This document shows positions 8,061 through 17,292 of a DNA stretch of 64,000 nt, one piece after another (within the stretch, counting starts at the first letter, position 1; every line of letters starts with the position of its first letter). Both the position numbers and the translations under genes were made by a program. The notes under the pieces are model-generated. The model saw only the letters and a program-made list of their open reading frames with translations, was not told where the DNA came from and did not search any database. Source of the stretch: Cyanobacteria bacterium UBA2855 (GTDB taxonomy: Bacteria; Cyanobacteriota; Vampirovibrionia; Gastranaerophilales; Gastranaerophilaceae); the NCBI GenBank assembly GCA_002350725.1, contig DEFJ01000027.1:38445-102444 (forward strand), given 5' to 3'.

Positions 8061-9755
8061 CTAGTGAATTTCAGGTCCTAACAATTCCGGATTCCCGCCT
8101 TCACCTTGTTGAGCTTGTGTTTCTGCTTGTTTTGCTTTACATTCTTCATCATTTTCATCACATTGTACCGGAGGGTTAAACAATTGAGCTAATTGATCTT
8201 CGCTCATATTAGTGATTTCAAATGAATAATTTGATCCTGCACCTGCAACTGCAGCATCAACAGATACTGAGTCCATCTCTAATTTTTGTAATTTTAATTT
8301 TGTACCAATTAGGGAATCTCTCATATTTTTGAAAAATGTATAAACTGAACTTACATCTGTTGCTCCGCCTTTTATATCAACAAGACCGTTGCCTTGTGTC
8401 ATAAAATATGTTAACCATACATTTTGCGGTATTGTTTCTCCGGCGGCAATGTAGTTCATTAATTTAGCTCTATTGCCTTTAACACCGTTTTCAACCTCTC
8501 TTGTGGCATCAAATGCAACATCTGCAGTGCCTCCGGTTGAAAGTTGACCGTTTATTTCTTCCAATTTTGCATTTAAATCATTCAACTTGTTTTGTTCTTG
8601 TTGTAGGCTGTTTGGCAGTAAAACGTTGCCAATAAGAAACATTAAAGCGACAAGTGCAATACCTACACCTCCTGCAATTGCCATTGCGGTATTTTTAGTG
8701 ATTGTATATTCGTGTTCTCCTATGGCAATTGTACAAGAGTCTTCTGCAGTCCCTACTCCGCCTATAGCTTCCATATAATTAAACTTTAACGGGAAGTCTG
8801 AAACATCTGCCAATGCACAACCGATAGCCTGTAATGAAATCTTAGATGCATATCCTTGAAGAACATTTAAGCTTACCGGAATTAATGAACTCTCTTTTTT
8901 GAATGAATTGTTCTCCAAATAATCTATAATGCCGTTTGTATTTAACTTAGATGCCAATAATTCAGCACTTACCATATCAGTATCAGAAACAACATATAGA
9001 TAGTTTGCCGGATAATTCATTAACGCAATTTGAGCTTGTTCAACTATTGCATTATATATATCATCGCCTTCAAAAGACTTGATAGGTAACGGGTCTTCAT
9101 AATATTCAACAAGAGTTTTTCCGGTCATTGATGCGATAGAATAACCTGTTGAATTTACTATCAACAAATTCCATGTAATATTAGGTTGCATCTGTGCAGA
9201 TACAACACCCATATAATCTAAAGCTCTAAATGTTGAGCTCAAAGAATTTTCTACTCCGACAAGAGTTGAACCTAATTCTGTTAAAGCCTCGCTAAGTTTT
9301 TCTATAACAACTTGCTGTATAGCCGAATATATAACAGTTCTTGTTTCTTTTGATGAGGAGCTGTTAGTGCTTGGTGCATCCAGCCATGCTACAGCAGGAT
9401 CAAATCTCCTAAAGATAAATGTTTGTTCCAATTCTGATTGAATTGCACCGGTTATTGCATCGTTAGGTAGTAATAAACCAAGTTGCATTTGTCCAAAAGC
9501 AACAAGCGGCATATTAACTACCACTTCTGTCTTAGGATTTATTCCTAATTCCTCATACATTTCAGAAACGGCATTTTTAAACGACTCAAAATCATCGATA
9601 GTTCTGAGAGATTCATTATAATTAAAATCCCTAACTGCGTAGTTTGCAACAACGTTTTCTCTTAAATCTAATTGTAACATTTCTAAGCCAACACCGGGAG
9701 TAACTGAAAGATATACTCTCGATTTAGCAGATGATAAATTTCCTAAAAAACCCAT
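8061..9755 (-). CDS. PilM-PilN fusion (GspL-like) pilus/secretion platform protein
   Basis: A 564-residue protein combining two normally separate parts. Residues 1 to about 345 are a cytoplasmic actin-like ATPase fold of the PilM type (MGFLGNLSSAKSRVYLSVTP at the start). A membrane segment follows at about 362-385 (AIAGGVGIALVALMFLIGNV), then a coiled coil (EQNKLNDLNAKLEEINGQL) and a periplasmic PilN-like domain. The tail is acidic and Gln-rich with two Cys. GspL of type II secretion has the same overall plan, so the pair could serve a type II system instead. PilQ, PilB, PilC and pilins are not in the window. A purine-rich AGAAGAAAAGAG precedes the ATG at 9755. Confidence 0.7.
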   Translation of the reverse strand: MGFLGNLSSAKSRVYLSVTPGVGLEMLQLDLRENVVANYAVRDFNYNESLRTIDDFESFKNAVSEMYEELGINPKTEVVVNMPLVAFGQMQLGLLLPNDAITGAIQSELEQTFIFRRFDPAVAWLDAPSTNSSSSKETRTVIYSAIQQVVIEKLSEALTELGSTLVGVENSLSSTFRALDYMGVVSAQMQPNITWNLLIVNSTGYSIASMTGKTLVEYYEDPLPIKSFEGDDIYNAIVEQAQIALMNYPANYLYVVSDTDMVSAELLASKLNTNGIIDYLENNSFKKESSLIPVSLNVLQGYASKISLQAIGCALADVSDFPLKFNYMEAIGGVGTAEDSCTIAIGEHEYTITKNTAMAIAGGVGIALVALMFLIGNVLLPNSLQQEQNKLNDLNAKLEEINGQLSTGGTADVAFDATREVENGVKGNRAKLMNYIAAGETIPQNVWLTYFMTQGNGLVDIKGGATDVSSVYTFFKNMRDSLIGTKLKLQKLEMDSVSVDAAVAGAGSNYSFEITNMSEDQLAQLFNPPVQCDENDEECKAKQAETQAQQGEGGNPELLGPEIH

Positions 9756-9870
9756 ACTCTTTTCTTCTTCTCATTATTTTGTACTAATTCCTATTTTTAT
9801 TATACAATATATTTTGTTGAAGATTGTTTTTTAACAAAAATTTACACTAAATAGAGGAGACACCCGAAAT

Positions 9871-10779
9871 ATGGATAATGTAATCGATAAGATTAATAGG
9901 CTAAAAGAGGAGAAAAATGCTGTAATACTTGCTCATTGTTATCAAAATATTGAAATTGATGAGGTTGCGGATTTTGTGGGTGATTCCTTGTATTTAAGTC
10001 AGCAGGCCGCAAAAACAGATGCTGATATTATCGTATTTGCAGGGGTGTTTTTTATGGCACAAACTGCGAAAATACTTAATCCTAGTAAAAAAGTCTTGCT
10101 ACCTCGAATGGAATCCGGATGTTTAATGGCTGATATGATTAATTATGAGCAGTTGCTTGAGTTTAAATCTCAGCATCCGAATATTCCAACGGTATGTTAT
10201 ATAAATTCTACAGCTGAAGTTAAATCAGAATGCGATATCTGTTGTACCAGTTCAAATGCCGTAAAAATAGTAAAAAGCTTAAATGCCGAAGAAATTCTTT
10301 TCCTACCTGATACATATTTAGGAAAATGGGCAGAAAAACAAGTCGAAGGCGTAAAAGTAACTACATATCCGGGTTATTGTCCTACTCATTTAAGAATAAA
10401 AGCCGAAGATGTAATTGAGGCACGAAACTTGTATCCGAAGGCAAAAGTTCTTGCACATCCGGAATGCCATCAAAGCGTTACTGCTTTGGCTGATTATGTA
10501 GGAAGTACAACAGGTATAATGAAATATGCAACTGAAAGTTCGGATAAACAATTTATAATTGCGACTGAAAAGGGTGTTGTAGACAGATTAAAAAGAGATT
10601 TAAAGGATAAAGAATTTATACTTATAAAAGATAATATTATTTGTCCTAATATGAAGTGGCATACGATTGAAGATATATATAATGCGTTAGCCTATGAGCA
10701 GTATGAAATTACTGTCGATAAAAATATTGCTCAAAAAGCTCTGGTATGTATTGATAGAATGCTTGAGGTTTCAAAGTAA
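9871..10779 (+). CDS. nadA: Quinolinate synthase
   Basis: A 302-residue NadA of the short type. It condenses iminoaspartate with dihydroxyacetone phosphate to quinolinate in de novo NAD synthesis. The three conserved [4Fe-4S] ligands are visible: C84 (ESGCLMADM), C170 (YPGYCPTH) and C258 (IICPNMKWHT). Other family marks are the N-terminal LAHCYQ and HPECHQSV. SD GAGGAG precedes the ATG. nadB and nadC are not nearby. The next gene, rlmB, starts two bases after the stop and is probably in the same operon. Confidence 0.95.
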   Translation: MDNVIDKINRLKEEKNAVILAHCYQNIEIDEVADFVGDSLYLSQQAAKTDADIIVFAGVFFMAQTAKILNPSKKVLLPRMESGCLMADMINYEQLLEFKSQHPNIPTVCYINSTAEVKSECDICCTSSNAVKIVKSLNAEEILFLPDTYLGKWAEKQVEGVKVTTYPGYCPTHLRIKAEDVIEARNLYPKAKVLAHPECHQSVTALADYVGSTTGIMKYATESSDKQFIIATEKGVVDRLKRDLKDKEFILIKDNIICPNMKWHTIEDIYNALAYEQYEITVDKNIAQKALVCIDRMLEVSK

Positions 10780-10780
10780 A

Positions 10781-11533
10781 ATGAATGAAAATGAAATTAT
10801 ATATGGCAAGAATGCGGTATTGGAAGCTCTTATTTCCGGAGAAAGAGAAATTAACAAGATACTGATTTCTAAAACGACTCATTCTGATACAAAACTAAAT
10901 AAGATAAAAGAGCTTGCTAAAAATAACGGTATAATATACCAATTTGTCGCAAAAGAAAAGTTTGCGGAGTACGAAGGAGTAAGTCATCAGGGTATCGTTG
11001 CACAGATTTCTCCCATAAAGTATACAGATTTGGATGATTTTTTGTCATTGCCGCATAATAATGATTCATTAATTATTCTTGACGGAATTGAGGATGCTCA
11101 TAACTTGGGTGCAATAATTCGTACTGCCGTTTGTGCCGGTGTGTCGGGGATAGTTATACCGTCAAGAAGAAATGTCCAGATAAATTCTGTTGTAGAAAAA
11201 ACAAGTGCCGGCGCAATAAATCATATCCCGATAATTAAAGTAAACAGTTTGACTAATGCTGTGGATAAATTGAAAAAATCCGATTGGTGGGTAATTGCAA
11301 CAGATGCGAGCGCGAAAGATAATCATTATGAAATTAATTATAATGATATGAATTTTGCGATTATTATGGGTGCTGAGCATGCAGGGGTATCAAAATCCTT
11401 ATTAAAGGCTTCGGATTTTGTAGTTAAAATTCCGATGTTGAAAAATTTTAATTCTTTAAATGTTTCAAATGCTTTTGCTGTAATTATTTTTGAAGCGGTA
11501 AGACAAAAATTGATAAATAGCAAAGTTAAGTAA
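10781..11533 (+). CDS. rlmB: TrmH/RlmB-family 23S rRNA 2'-O-ribose methyltransferase
   Basis: A 250-residue SPOUT methyltransferase. The N-terminal substrate-binding domain begins IIYGKNAVLEALISGE. The knotted SAM domain has motif 1 ILDGIEDAHNLGAIIRTA, motif 2 IIMGAEHAGVSKSLL and motif 3 IPMLKNFNSLNVSNAFAV. It probably methylates the 23S rRNA G2251 equivalent. The ATG at 10781 is two bases after nadA; a longer in-frame start at 10694 lies within nadA and is not used. The related TrmH and YacO types cannot be fully excluded. Confidence 0.9.
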   Translation: MNENEIIYGKNAVLEALISGEREINKILISKTTHSDTKLNKIKELAKNNGIIYQFVAKEKFAEYEGVSHQGIVAQISPIKYTDLDDFLSLPHNNDSLIILDGIEDAHNLGAIIRTAVCAGVSGIVIPSRRNVQINSVVEKTSAGAINHIPIIKVNSLTNAVDKLKKSDWWVIATDASAKDNHYEINYNDMNFAIIMGAEHAGVSKSLLKASDFVVKIPMLKNFNSLNVSNAFAVIIFEAVRQKLINSKVK

Positions 11534-11596
11534 AATTACAAATTTTTAAATATTAAAATATTATTATATAATGAACTCAGGATGGAGAGGTAAGCG

Positions 11597-12604
11597 ATGA
11601 CCAAAGAAATTGAGCAATTAGGATTTACGGATGAAATATCTGATGAGGGTGTTGATTTTTCAAAACTTCAGCTTGATATGCAGGATGATGAGGATGATTT
11701 ATTGAAAACCGTTGAAGATCCAAAGGTTCAGGAAAGCTTATCGTCTGTAAATTCTGATGATAGCGTAAGAATTTATCTCCAACAAATTGGTAAAATCCCT
11801 CTTTTGTCAAGCGAAGAAGAATACGACGTAGCTAAAAAAATGACAGAAGAAACGAATAGTGAATTTTATAAAAATGTACTTGTGAATGCAAATTTGCGAC
11901 TTGTTGTAAGTATTGCAAAAAAATATATAGGAAGAGGGCTTTCATTTCTTGATTTAATTCAAGAGGGTAATATGGGCTTGATGAAGGCTGCTGAAAGGTT
12001 TGATTATTCTAAAGGGTATAAGTTTTCAACATATGCTACGTGGTGGATTCAGCAGGCAATAACTCGAGCAATAGCCGATAAATCAAGGATAATACGACTT
12101 CCTATTCACATGATAGAGTCGTTGGGTAAAATTAGAAAAGCAACGGTTGATTTAACTACAGAGCTGGGCAGAACCCCTACAAAGCAAGAAATTGCAGGTA
12201 GATTAGGTATAACAATGAACAAATTAAATTCAATTGTAAAAATGGTTCAATCTACGGTTTCTATGGATACGCCAACAGGTAATTCAGACGATTCAACAAA
12301 AATTTCTGATTTTATTGTGGATAACACTACAATTTCTCCTGATAATAGAGTTACTCAAGAAAATTTGTTAACTGATATTCAAAAGATTCTAAATCAACTT
12401 ACACAGAAGGAACGGGATGTTCTTATTTTACGTTACGGCTTAGATAACAACGGAGAAAGAAAAACTTTGGATGAAATCGGTACTCAATATGGTGTTTCAA
12501 GAGAAAGAATTCGTCAGATTGAAAATCGTGCAATATCAAAGCTTAAAAAATTATGCAAGACAGAACATTTATCTGCCGGTTTAAAAACATATTTCGGGGA
12601 ATAG
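11597..12604 (+). CDS. rpoD: Primary-type RNA polymerase sigma factor (sigma70/RpoD family)
   Basis: A 335-residue sigma70 group 1/2 protein. Region 1.2 is DSVRIYLQQIGKIPLLSSEEE, region 2 includes NLRLVVSIAKKYIGRGLSFLDLIQEGN and the -10 recognition helix YATWWIQQAITRAIADKSR, region 3 follows, and region 4 ends with the -35 helix VSRERIRQIENRAISKLK. The N-terminal region 1.1 is short and acidic, as in SigA proteins. It could be the housekeeping factor or a close group 2 relative; only the genome would tell. Its -10 readers match the TATAAT/TAAAAT boxes seen throughout the window. SD GGAGAGG lies upstream of the ATG. Confidence 0.88.
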   Translation: MTKEIEQLGFTDEISDEGVDFSKLQLDMQDDEDDLLKTVEDPKVQESLSSVNSDDSVRIYLQQIGKIPLLSSEEEYDVAKKMTEETNSEFYKNVLVNANLRLVVSIAKKYIGRGLSFLDLIQEGNMGLMKAAERFDYSKGYKFSTYATWWIQQAITRAIADKSRIIRLPIHMIESLGKIRKATVDLTTELGRTPTKQEIAGRLGITMNKLNSIVKMVQSTVSMDTPTGNSDDSTKISDFIVDNTTISPDNRVTQENLLTDIQKILNQLTQKERDVLILRYGLDNNGERKTLDEIGTQYGVSRERIRQIENRAISKLKKLCKTEHLSAGLKTYFGE

Positions 12605-12639
12605 ATTGCCCGATATACCTATTAACAAAACCTTTTTTA

Positions 12640-12648
12640 TGGTAAAAT
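12640..12648 (+). promoter_or_regulatory. Extended -10 promoter for leaderless binding-protein gene
   Basis: TGG-TAAAAT at 12640-12648 ends exactly 6 nt before the ATG at 12655. The preceding bases (TTTTTATGGTAAAAT) are the same as upstream of mfd. No Shine-Dalgarno. Confidence 0.6.
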
Positions 12649-12654
12649 AAAATT

Positions 12655-14499
12655 ATGAAAAAATTGGGTTATGTTTTACTGTTAATAATTTTTGTTTTGT
12701 GTTTAAAGTCTTGTTTGCATGCTGATATGTATGATGAAAAAGGTGTTAAAGGCGAAAATTCGGTTCAACAAGAGATGTTTTTCAGGGAATATCCGACACA
12801 TATAACAAAGAATATAGATGGAACGGATTATTCTCAATCACAGACTGATGTCGGCAAGTTTGGCGGTACGATTGTTTTCTCAACAATTGGAGAAGGTCCT
12901 AAGACCTTTAATCCGTTTAATGCGAAAGATAATATTTCTGCAACATTATCGGAAGTGATGTATGATGGATTGTTGAGTACTCATCCTGTAACGGGACAGC
13001 CTGTACCAAAGTTGGCAAAAGATTTTACCGTAGACGGCAATAATTATATTATATATTTGAGAAAAGGCTTAAAATGGTCGGATGGTAAGCCTATAACTGC
13101 TGATGATGTCGTGTTTACTTGGAAAAATATAATATTTGACGGTATGGGAAATACCTCAACTCGTGATTCCATGGTAATCGATGGTAAATTACCTACTGTT
13201 TCAAAAGTGGATGATTATACCGTAAAGTTTACGACCCCAAAACCGTTTGCCCCTTTTATAAGAAATTTATCAACGCCGATTGCGCCTAAACATGTATTTG
13301 AACCCGCCGTAAAAAAAGGAACAGAATATTTTGACGGCTTTTTATCCACAAATACTCCGCCTGATAAATTTGTAATTTCGGGAGCTTTTAAGATTAAAGA
13401 ATATGTTCCTGCTCAGCGTGTTGTGTATGAGAGAAATCCAAATTATTATGTTATTAATAAACAAGATAAAAAACTCCCGTATTTGGATAAATTAGTATAT
13501 TTAATTGTTGGGGATGTTAACAACGAAGTATTAAAGTTTGAAGGAGGCGAACTTGATGTTATAGGACTTCAAGGTGCAAATGTATCCAGATTTAAAGAGT
13601 TAGAAAAACATTCAAATTTTAAGGTATACAATCTTGGACCTAGTACCGGGACTATGTTTGTGACTATGAATTTGAACAATCGTAAAAATGCTAAAGGTGA
13701 TTATTACGTAAACCCAATAAAACAAAAATGGTTTAGAGATAAAAATTTTCGTCAGGCTGTTGATTATGCAATAGACAGGAAAAATATTGTATTTAATATT
13801 GCAAACGGTTTGGGAGCTCCTTTGTATACTGCCGAAAGCCTGAATTCTATATACTTAAATAAGAATTTAAAACCGTATGATAAGGATATAAAAAAGTCTG
13901 AAGAATTACTTAAATTGTCAGGATTTTATAAGGATAAAAAAGGCAGATTGTTTGATAAGTATGGGCATCTTGTTGAGTTTGATTTGTATACTAATGCAGG
14001 AAACACTGAGCGAGAGGCAATCGGGGTTATGGTAAAACAGGATCTTGAAGATTTGGGTATGAAGGTGAACTTTAAGCCTGTAGAATTTAATACTTTGGTT
14101 AATAAACTTGTAAATACTTATGACTGGGATTTGGTAATTATGGGGCTTACCGGCAGCCCTCTTGAGCCAAACGGCGGAAAAAATGTTTGGATGTCTGACG
14201 GCACTTTGCATATGTTTAATCAACGTCCGGCTAATTCCAATTTTAATGATAAGCTCGAATGGGAAAAGCAGCTTGATAAATTGTTTATTGAGGGTGCATT
14301 GGCGACAAAATTTGAAGACCGAAAACGTTTTTATGATGAGTATCAAAAGATTGCCTATGAAGAAAAACCTTTTATTTATTTGTATTCTCCGTTGGTTATA
14401 TCTGCAATTCGTAACAAATTTAAAAATATATATCCGTCTATGTTAGGGGGATTAACTCATAATATTGAAGAAATTTATATTGAGGAAACAAAAAAATAA
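12655..14499 (+). CDS. Extracellular solute-binding protein, family 5 (oligopeptide type)
   Basis: A 614-residue DppA/OppA-type binding protein. A 20-residue hydrophobic signal ends LCLKSC, a possible but imperfect lipobox (Lys at -2), so it may be a lipoprotein. The mature part has the family pattern: EVMYDGLLSTHPVTGQPVPKLAKDF, LKWSDGKPITADDVVFTWKN, FRQAVDYAIDRKNIV. It would capture peptides or similar ligands for the permeases that follow. The stop TAA shares its last base with the ATG of the first permease gene, so translation is coupled. The family is firm; the ligand is unknown. Confidence 0.92.
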   Translation: MKKLGYVLLLIIFVLCLKSCLHADMYDEKGVKGENSVQQEMFFREYPTHITKNIDGTDYSQSQTDVGKFGGTIVFSTIGEGPKTFNPFNAKDNISATLSEVMYDGLLSTHPVTGQPVPKLAKDFTVDGNNYIIYLRKGLKWSDGKPITADDVVFTWKNIIFDGMGNTSTRDSMVIDGKLPTVSKVDDYTVKFTTPKPFAPFIRNLSTPIAPKHVFEPAVKKGTEYFDGFLSTNTPPDKFVISGAFKIKEYVPAQRVVYERNPNYYVINKQDKKLPYLDKLVYLIVGDVNNEVLKFEGGELDVIGLQGANVSRFKELEKHSNFKVYNLGPSTGTMFVTMNLNNRKNAKGDYYVNPIKQKWFRDKNFRQAVDYAIDRKNIVFNIANGLGAPLYTAESLNSIYLNKNLKPYDKDIKKSEELLKLSGFYKDKKGRLFDKYGHLVEFDLYTNAGNTEREAIGVMVKQDLEDLGMKVNFKPVEFNTLVNKLVNTYDWDLVIMGLTGSPLEPNGGKNVWMSDGTLHMFNQRPANSNFNDKLEWEKQLDKLFIEGALATKFEDRKRFYDEYQKIAYEEKPFIYLYSPLVISAIRNKFKNIYPSMLGGLTHNIEEIYIEETKK

Positions 14500-15473
14500 T
14501 GCAAATACTGAAATATATACTAAAAAGAATATTACAAGCAATACCGCTTCTCATAATTGTGTCAATGATAAGTTTTTTCATAATTCGATTGAGTCCGGTC
14601 GATCCGCTTGCAGAATTACGTTTAAATCCTTCCGTTTCGCAGGAAACGCTCCAAAAGGAGACACAGCGTCTTGGTTTAGATAAACCAATTATAATTCAAT
14701 ATGGAAAATGGGCAAAGTCCTTTATGAAAGGTGATTTAGGCATAACTTCAAACGGGGAAAAGGTTAGCGATAAATTAAAGGAACGTATACCAAATACTCT
14801 TTTGTTGACTGCAATTGTCATATTTTTGACTTGGTTAGCGGGTATTCCGTTGGGTATAATAGCCGCATTAAATTGGAAAACTCCGTTTGATAGGGTTTTA
14901 ACTGTTTTGACAAGTATCGGGATGGCAATTCCGTCATTCTTTTTTGCGGTTTTGCTTTTGATATTTGCCGTAAAAACAGGTTGGTTTCCCGTTGGCGGAC
15001 TAACAAGTTCTGATTTTCTTGAAAAATCATTGTTTGGGCAAGTTTTAGATATAACCCATCATTTGATTTTACCTGTAACCGTGTTGTTTACGTTATCTCT
15101 TGCAGGACTTCAACGTCAAATGAGAGCTAATCTTCTTGATGTATTGGATAGTGATTATGTTAAATTCGCACGGGCAAAAGGGTTAAGTGAATTTGATGTA
15201 ATTGTAAAACACGCACTTAGAAATGCGATAAATCCGATGATTACTCTTTTGGGGTTTGAATTTGCAGGGTTGCTGAGCGGGGCTGCATTAACGGAATATG
15301 TTTTTCAATATCCGGGTTTAGGACGGCTTATTTTAGAAGCAGTTATGCGTTCGGATATAAATTTGGTTATGGCATCTTTGATGATGGGTGCAATAATGCT
15401 GATATTAGGTAATTTAATTGCGGATATCCTTCTGATAATTACGGATCCGAGAATCAGGAGGGGTAATGTTTAA
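14499..15473 (+). CDS. ABC importer permease, DppB/OppB type
   Basis: A 324-residue six-span permease. The N terminus YILKRILQAIPLLIIVSMISFFIIRL and the motif DPLAELRLNP are typical of DppB. The BPD_transp_1 domain contains the EAA-type loop LDSDYVKFARAKGLSEFDVIVKHALRNA, which docks the ATPase. It partners the DppC-like gene, with which it overlaps by 8 bp, and the binding protein upstream. Confidence 0.92.
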   Translation: MQILKYILKRILQAIPLLIIVSMISFFIIRLSPVDPLAELRLNPSVSQETLQKETQRLGLDKPIIIQYGKWAKSFMKGDLGITSNGEKVSDKLKERIPNTLLLTAIVIFLTWLAGIPLGIIAALNWKTPFDRVLTVLTSIGMAIPSFFFAVLLLIFAVKTGWFPVGGLTSSDFLEKSLFGQVLDITHHLILPVTVLFTLSLAGLQRQMRANLLDVLDSDYVKFARAKGLSEFDVIVKHALRNAINPMITLLGFEFAGLLSGAALTEYVFQYPGLGRLILEAVMRSDINLVMASLMMGAIMLILGNLIADILLIITDPRIRRGNV

Positions 15474-16530
15474 AGAAGTCGCAAAAAAACTTTGGAGTGA
15501 TAAATTTGCAAGAATTGCACTAATTATGTTAGGTATAATATATTTTTCGCTACTTTTTGCTGATTTTATTGCACCTTATACGAAAGATTTTTCGGACAGA
15601 CAAATGGCATACGTGCCGCCATCAAAAATATTCGTAATTGATGAAAATCATAAATTATCTAAGCCGTATACTTACAATTATACCAGAGGTTTTGATGCTG
15701 AAAATTTAAAAATAACATATAACTTGGACAGAACCCAAAAACATTATATAAAATTTTTTGCAAAAGGTCAGCCATATAAGTTTTTAGGTTTGATTCCAAT
15801 GCAAAGGCATTTAATTACAACTGATACAAACGGCAGATTGTATCTTTTAGGTACTGATATCAATGGACGAGATGTGTTTTCAAGAATACTTTTTGGCGGC
15901 AGAATTTCCATGACAATAGGTTTTCTTGCTTTGTTTGTGCTGTTTCCTATAGGCTTATTATATGGAGGTATATCAGGCTATTTTGGCGGTGTTATTGATA
16001 TGCTTATGATGAGATTTGCAGAAGCGGTAATGTCAATCCCAAGTTTTTATCTTTTGATTATTCTTGCATCAATTCTGCCAAGCGGAATGACGAGTGTTCA
16101 GCGATTTATGCTGATTGTAATTATTCTTGCTCTTATAGGATGGGCAGGGTTTGCAAGGGTTGTTAGAGGCATGGTATTATCCGTAAAAAATCAGGAATTT
16201 GTTCAGGCTGCGCAATCAATAGGTGCTTCAAAGTTAAGAATAATAATAAAGCATATCCTTCCTCAAACAACTAGTTTTGTCATTGTCGCCATGACTTTAT
16301 CAGTCCCATCTTACATATTGTCGGAGTCGGGATTGAGTTTTTTAGGCTTAGGTATTCAACAACCCGATGCAAGTTGGGGAAATATGCTAAAAGAAGCGCA
16401 GGAATATACAAATATAATTTATCGTCCATGGCTTCTTACTCCTGGTTTTTTAATTTTTATTGCCGTACTTGCCTTTAATGTAATAGGTGATACAATTAGG
16501 GATGTACTTGATCCTAAGAGCAATAAATAA
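15466..16530 (+). CDS. ABC importer permease, DppC/OppC type
   Basis: A 354-residue permease, longer than most DppC proteins because of a roughly 100-residue extracytoplasmic segment between the first membrane span and the core domain (about residues 35-120). The core begins LGTDINGRDVFSRILFGGRISM and contains the ATPase-docking loop QEFVQAAQSIGASKLRIIIKHILP. The Shine-Dalgarno AGGAGGGG lies inside the end of the previous gene. No ATPase gene (DppD/DppF) follows; MgtC-like gene comes next. Confidence 0.92.
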   Translation: MFKEVAKKLWSDKFARIALIMLGIIYFSLLFADFIAPYTKDFSDRQMAYVPPSKIFVIDENHKLSKPYTYNYTRGFDAENLKITYNLDRTQKHYIKFFAKGQPYKFLGLIPMQRHLITTDTNGRLYLLGTDINGRDVFSRILFGGRISMTIGFLALFVLFPIGLLYGGISGYFGGVIDMLMMRFAEAVMSIPSFYLLIILASILPSGMTSVQRFMLIVIILALIGWAGFARVVRGMVLSVKNQEFVQAAQSIGASKLRIIIKHILPQTTSFVIVAMTLSVPSYILSESGLSFLGLGIQQPDASWGNMLKEAQEYTNIIYRPWLLTPGFLIFIAVLAFNVIGDTIRDVLDPKSNK

Positions 16531-16545
16531 AAAGAGGGAGTATAA

Positions 16546-17280
16546 ATGGAACATTTGATTGATTATTCCAATATTGATATTTGTGTAAGATTGTTAGCGG
16601 CTGCATTTTTAGGCTCACTGGTAGGATTAGAAAGAGAAATCACAAACAAGTATGCGGGATTGAGAACAAATCTTTTAGTATGTGTTGGTGCGTGCATTTT
16701 TACCATAATTTCTATATACGGTTTTCCTGTAGTAGATGTAATCTCAGGACAAGAATTTGGAACAAGAGATACTGCACGTGTAGCGGCTCAAGTTGTAACC
16801 GGCATTGGGTTTATCGGTGGTGGTACCGTACTTAGACATGGTGCAAATGTATTTGGCCTTACTACGGCAGCAACTCTTTTTGCTGTAGCAGGAATCGGAA
16901 TGGCTTGTGGTACGGGTATGTTTATGGCAGCGGGAGCTACTACTTTAATTTCTTTGATAGTTCTTATTGTTATTGGTTTTTTCGAGAAAAAAATTATAAT
17001 TACAAGTGCAAAAAATACTATAAGATTGAAAATTGCTATAACTTGTCAGCATGAATTTTCAAATTCGATTTACGATTTTGTGTTGGATAAATTTGCTAAA
17101 TTACGTGAGATTTCTAAAAAACAAAGCAAACAAGGTGAAGATTTTACAAAAATATCTGCCATTATTGATATAAATACAAAAGATCCTATAAAATCAACTT
17201 ATAAAATTTTTAAGAAAGTTGAAGGAATTGAGTCAATTTCAATTCAAGAATATGACGAAATAGTCGTAAATAAAGCATAA
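16546..17280 (+). CDS. MgtC/SapB family membrane protein
   Basis: A 244-residue protein with the MgtC domain at residues 10-140: GSLVGLEREITNKYAGLRTN, the next span CVGACIFTII, then GIGFIGGGTVLRHG and the Ala/Gly-rich final spans. The C-terminal 90 residues form a soluble ACT-like domain. MgtC proteins inhibit F-ATPase or affect magnesium homeostasis in enterobacteria; environmental members have other or unknown roles. It lies 15 bp after the permease with its own SD (AGAGGGAG). It ends 13 bp from the convergent gene. Confidence 0.85.
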   Translation: MEHLIDYSNIDICVRLLAAAFLGSLVGLEREITNKYAGLRTNLLVCVGACIFTIISIYGFPVVDVISGQEFGTRDTARVAAQVVTGIGFIGGGTVLRHGANVFGLTTAATLFAVAGIGMACGTGMFMAAGATTLISLIVLIVIGFFEKKIIITSAKNTIRLKIAITCQHEFSNSIYDFVLDKFAKLREISKKQSKQGEDFTKISAIIDINTKDPIKSTYKIFKKVEGIESISIQEYDEIVVNKA

Positions 17281-17292
17281 CTCAGAGTATAG

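Noticed and set aside
13345..13356. DnaA-box-like TTATCCACA
   Set aside because: A single copy inside the coding region of the binding protein; no cluster near rpmH-rnpA, so no origin is claimed.
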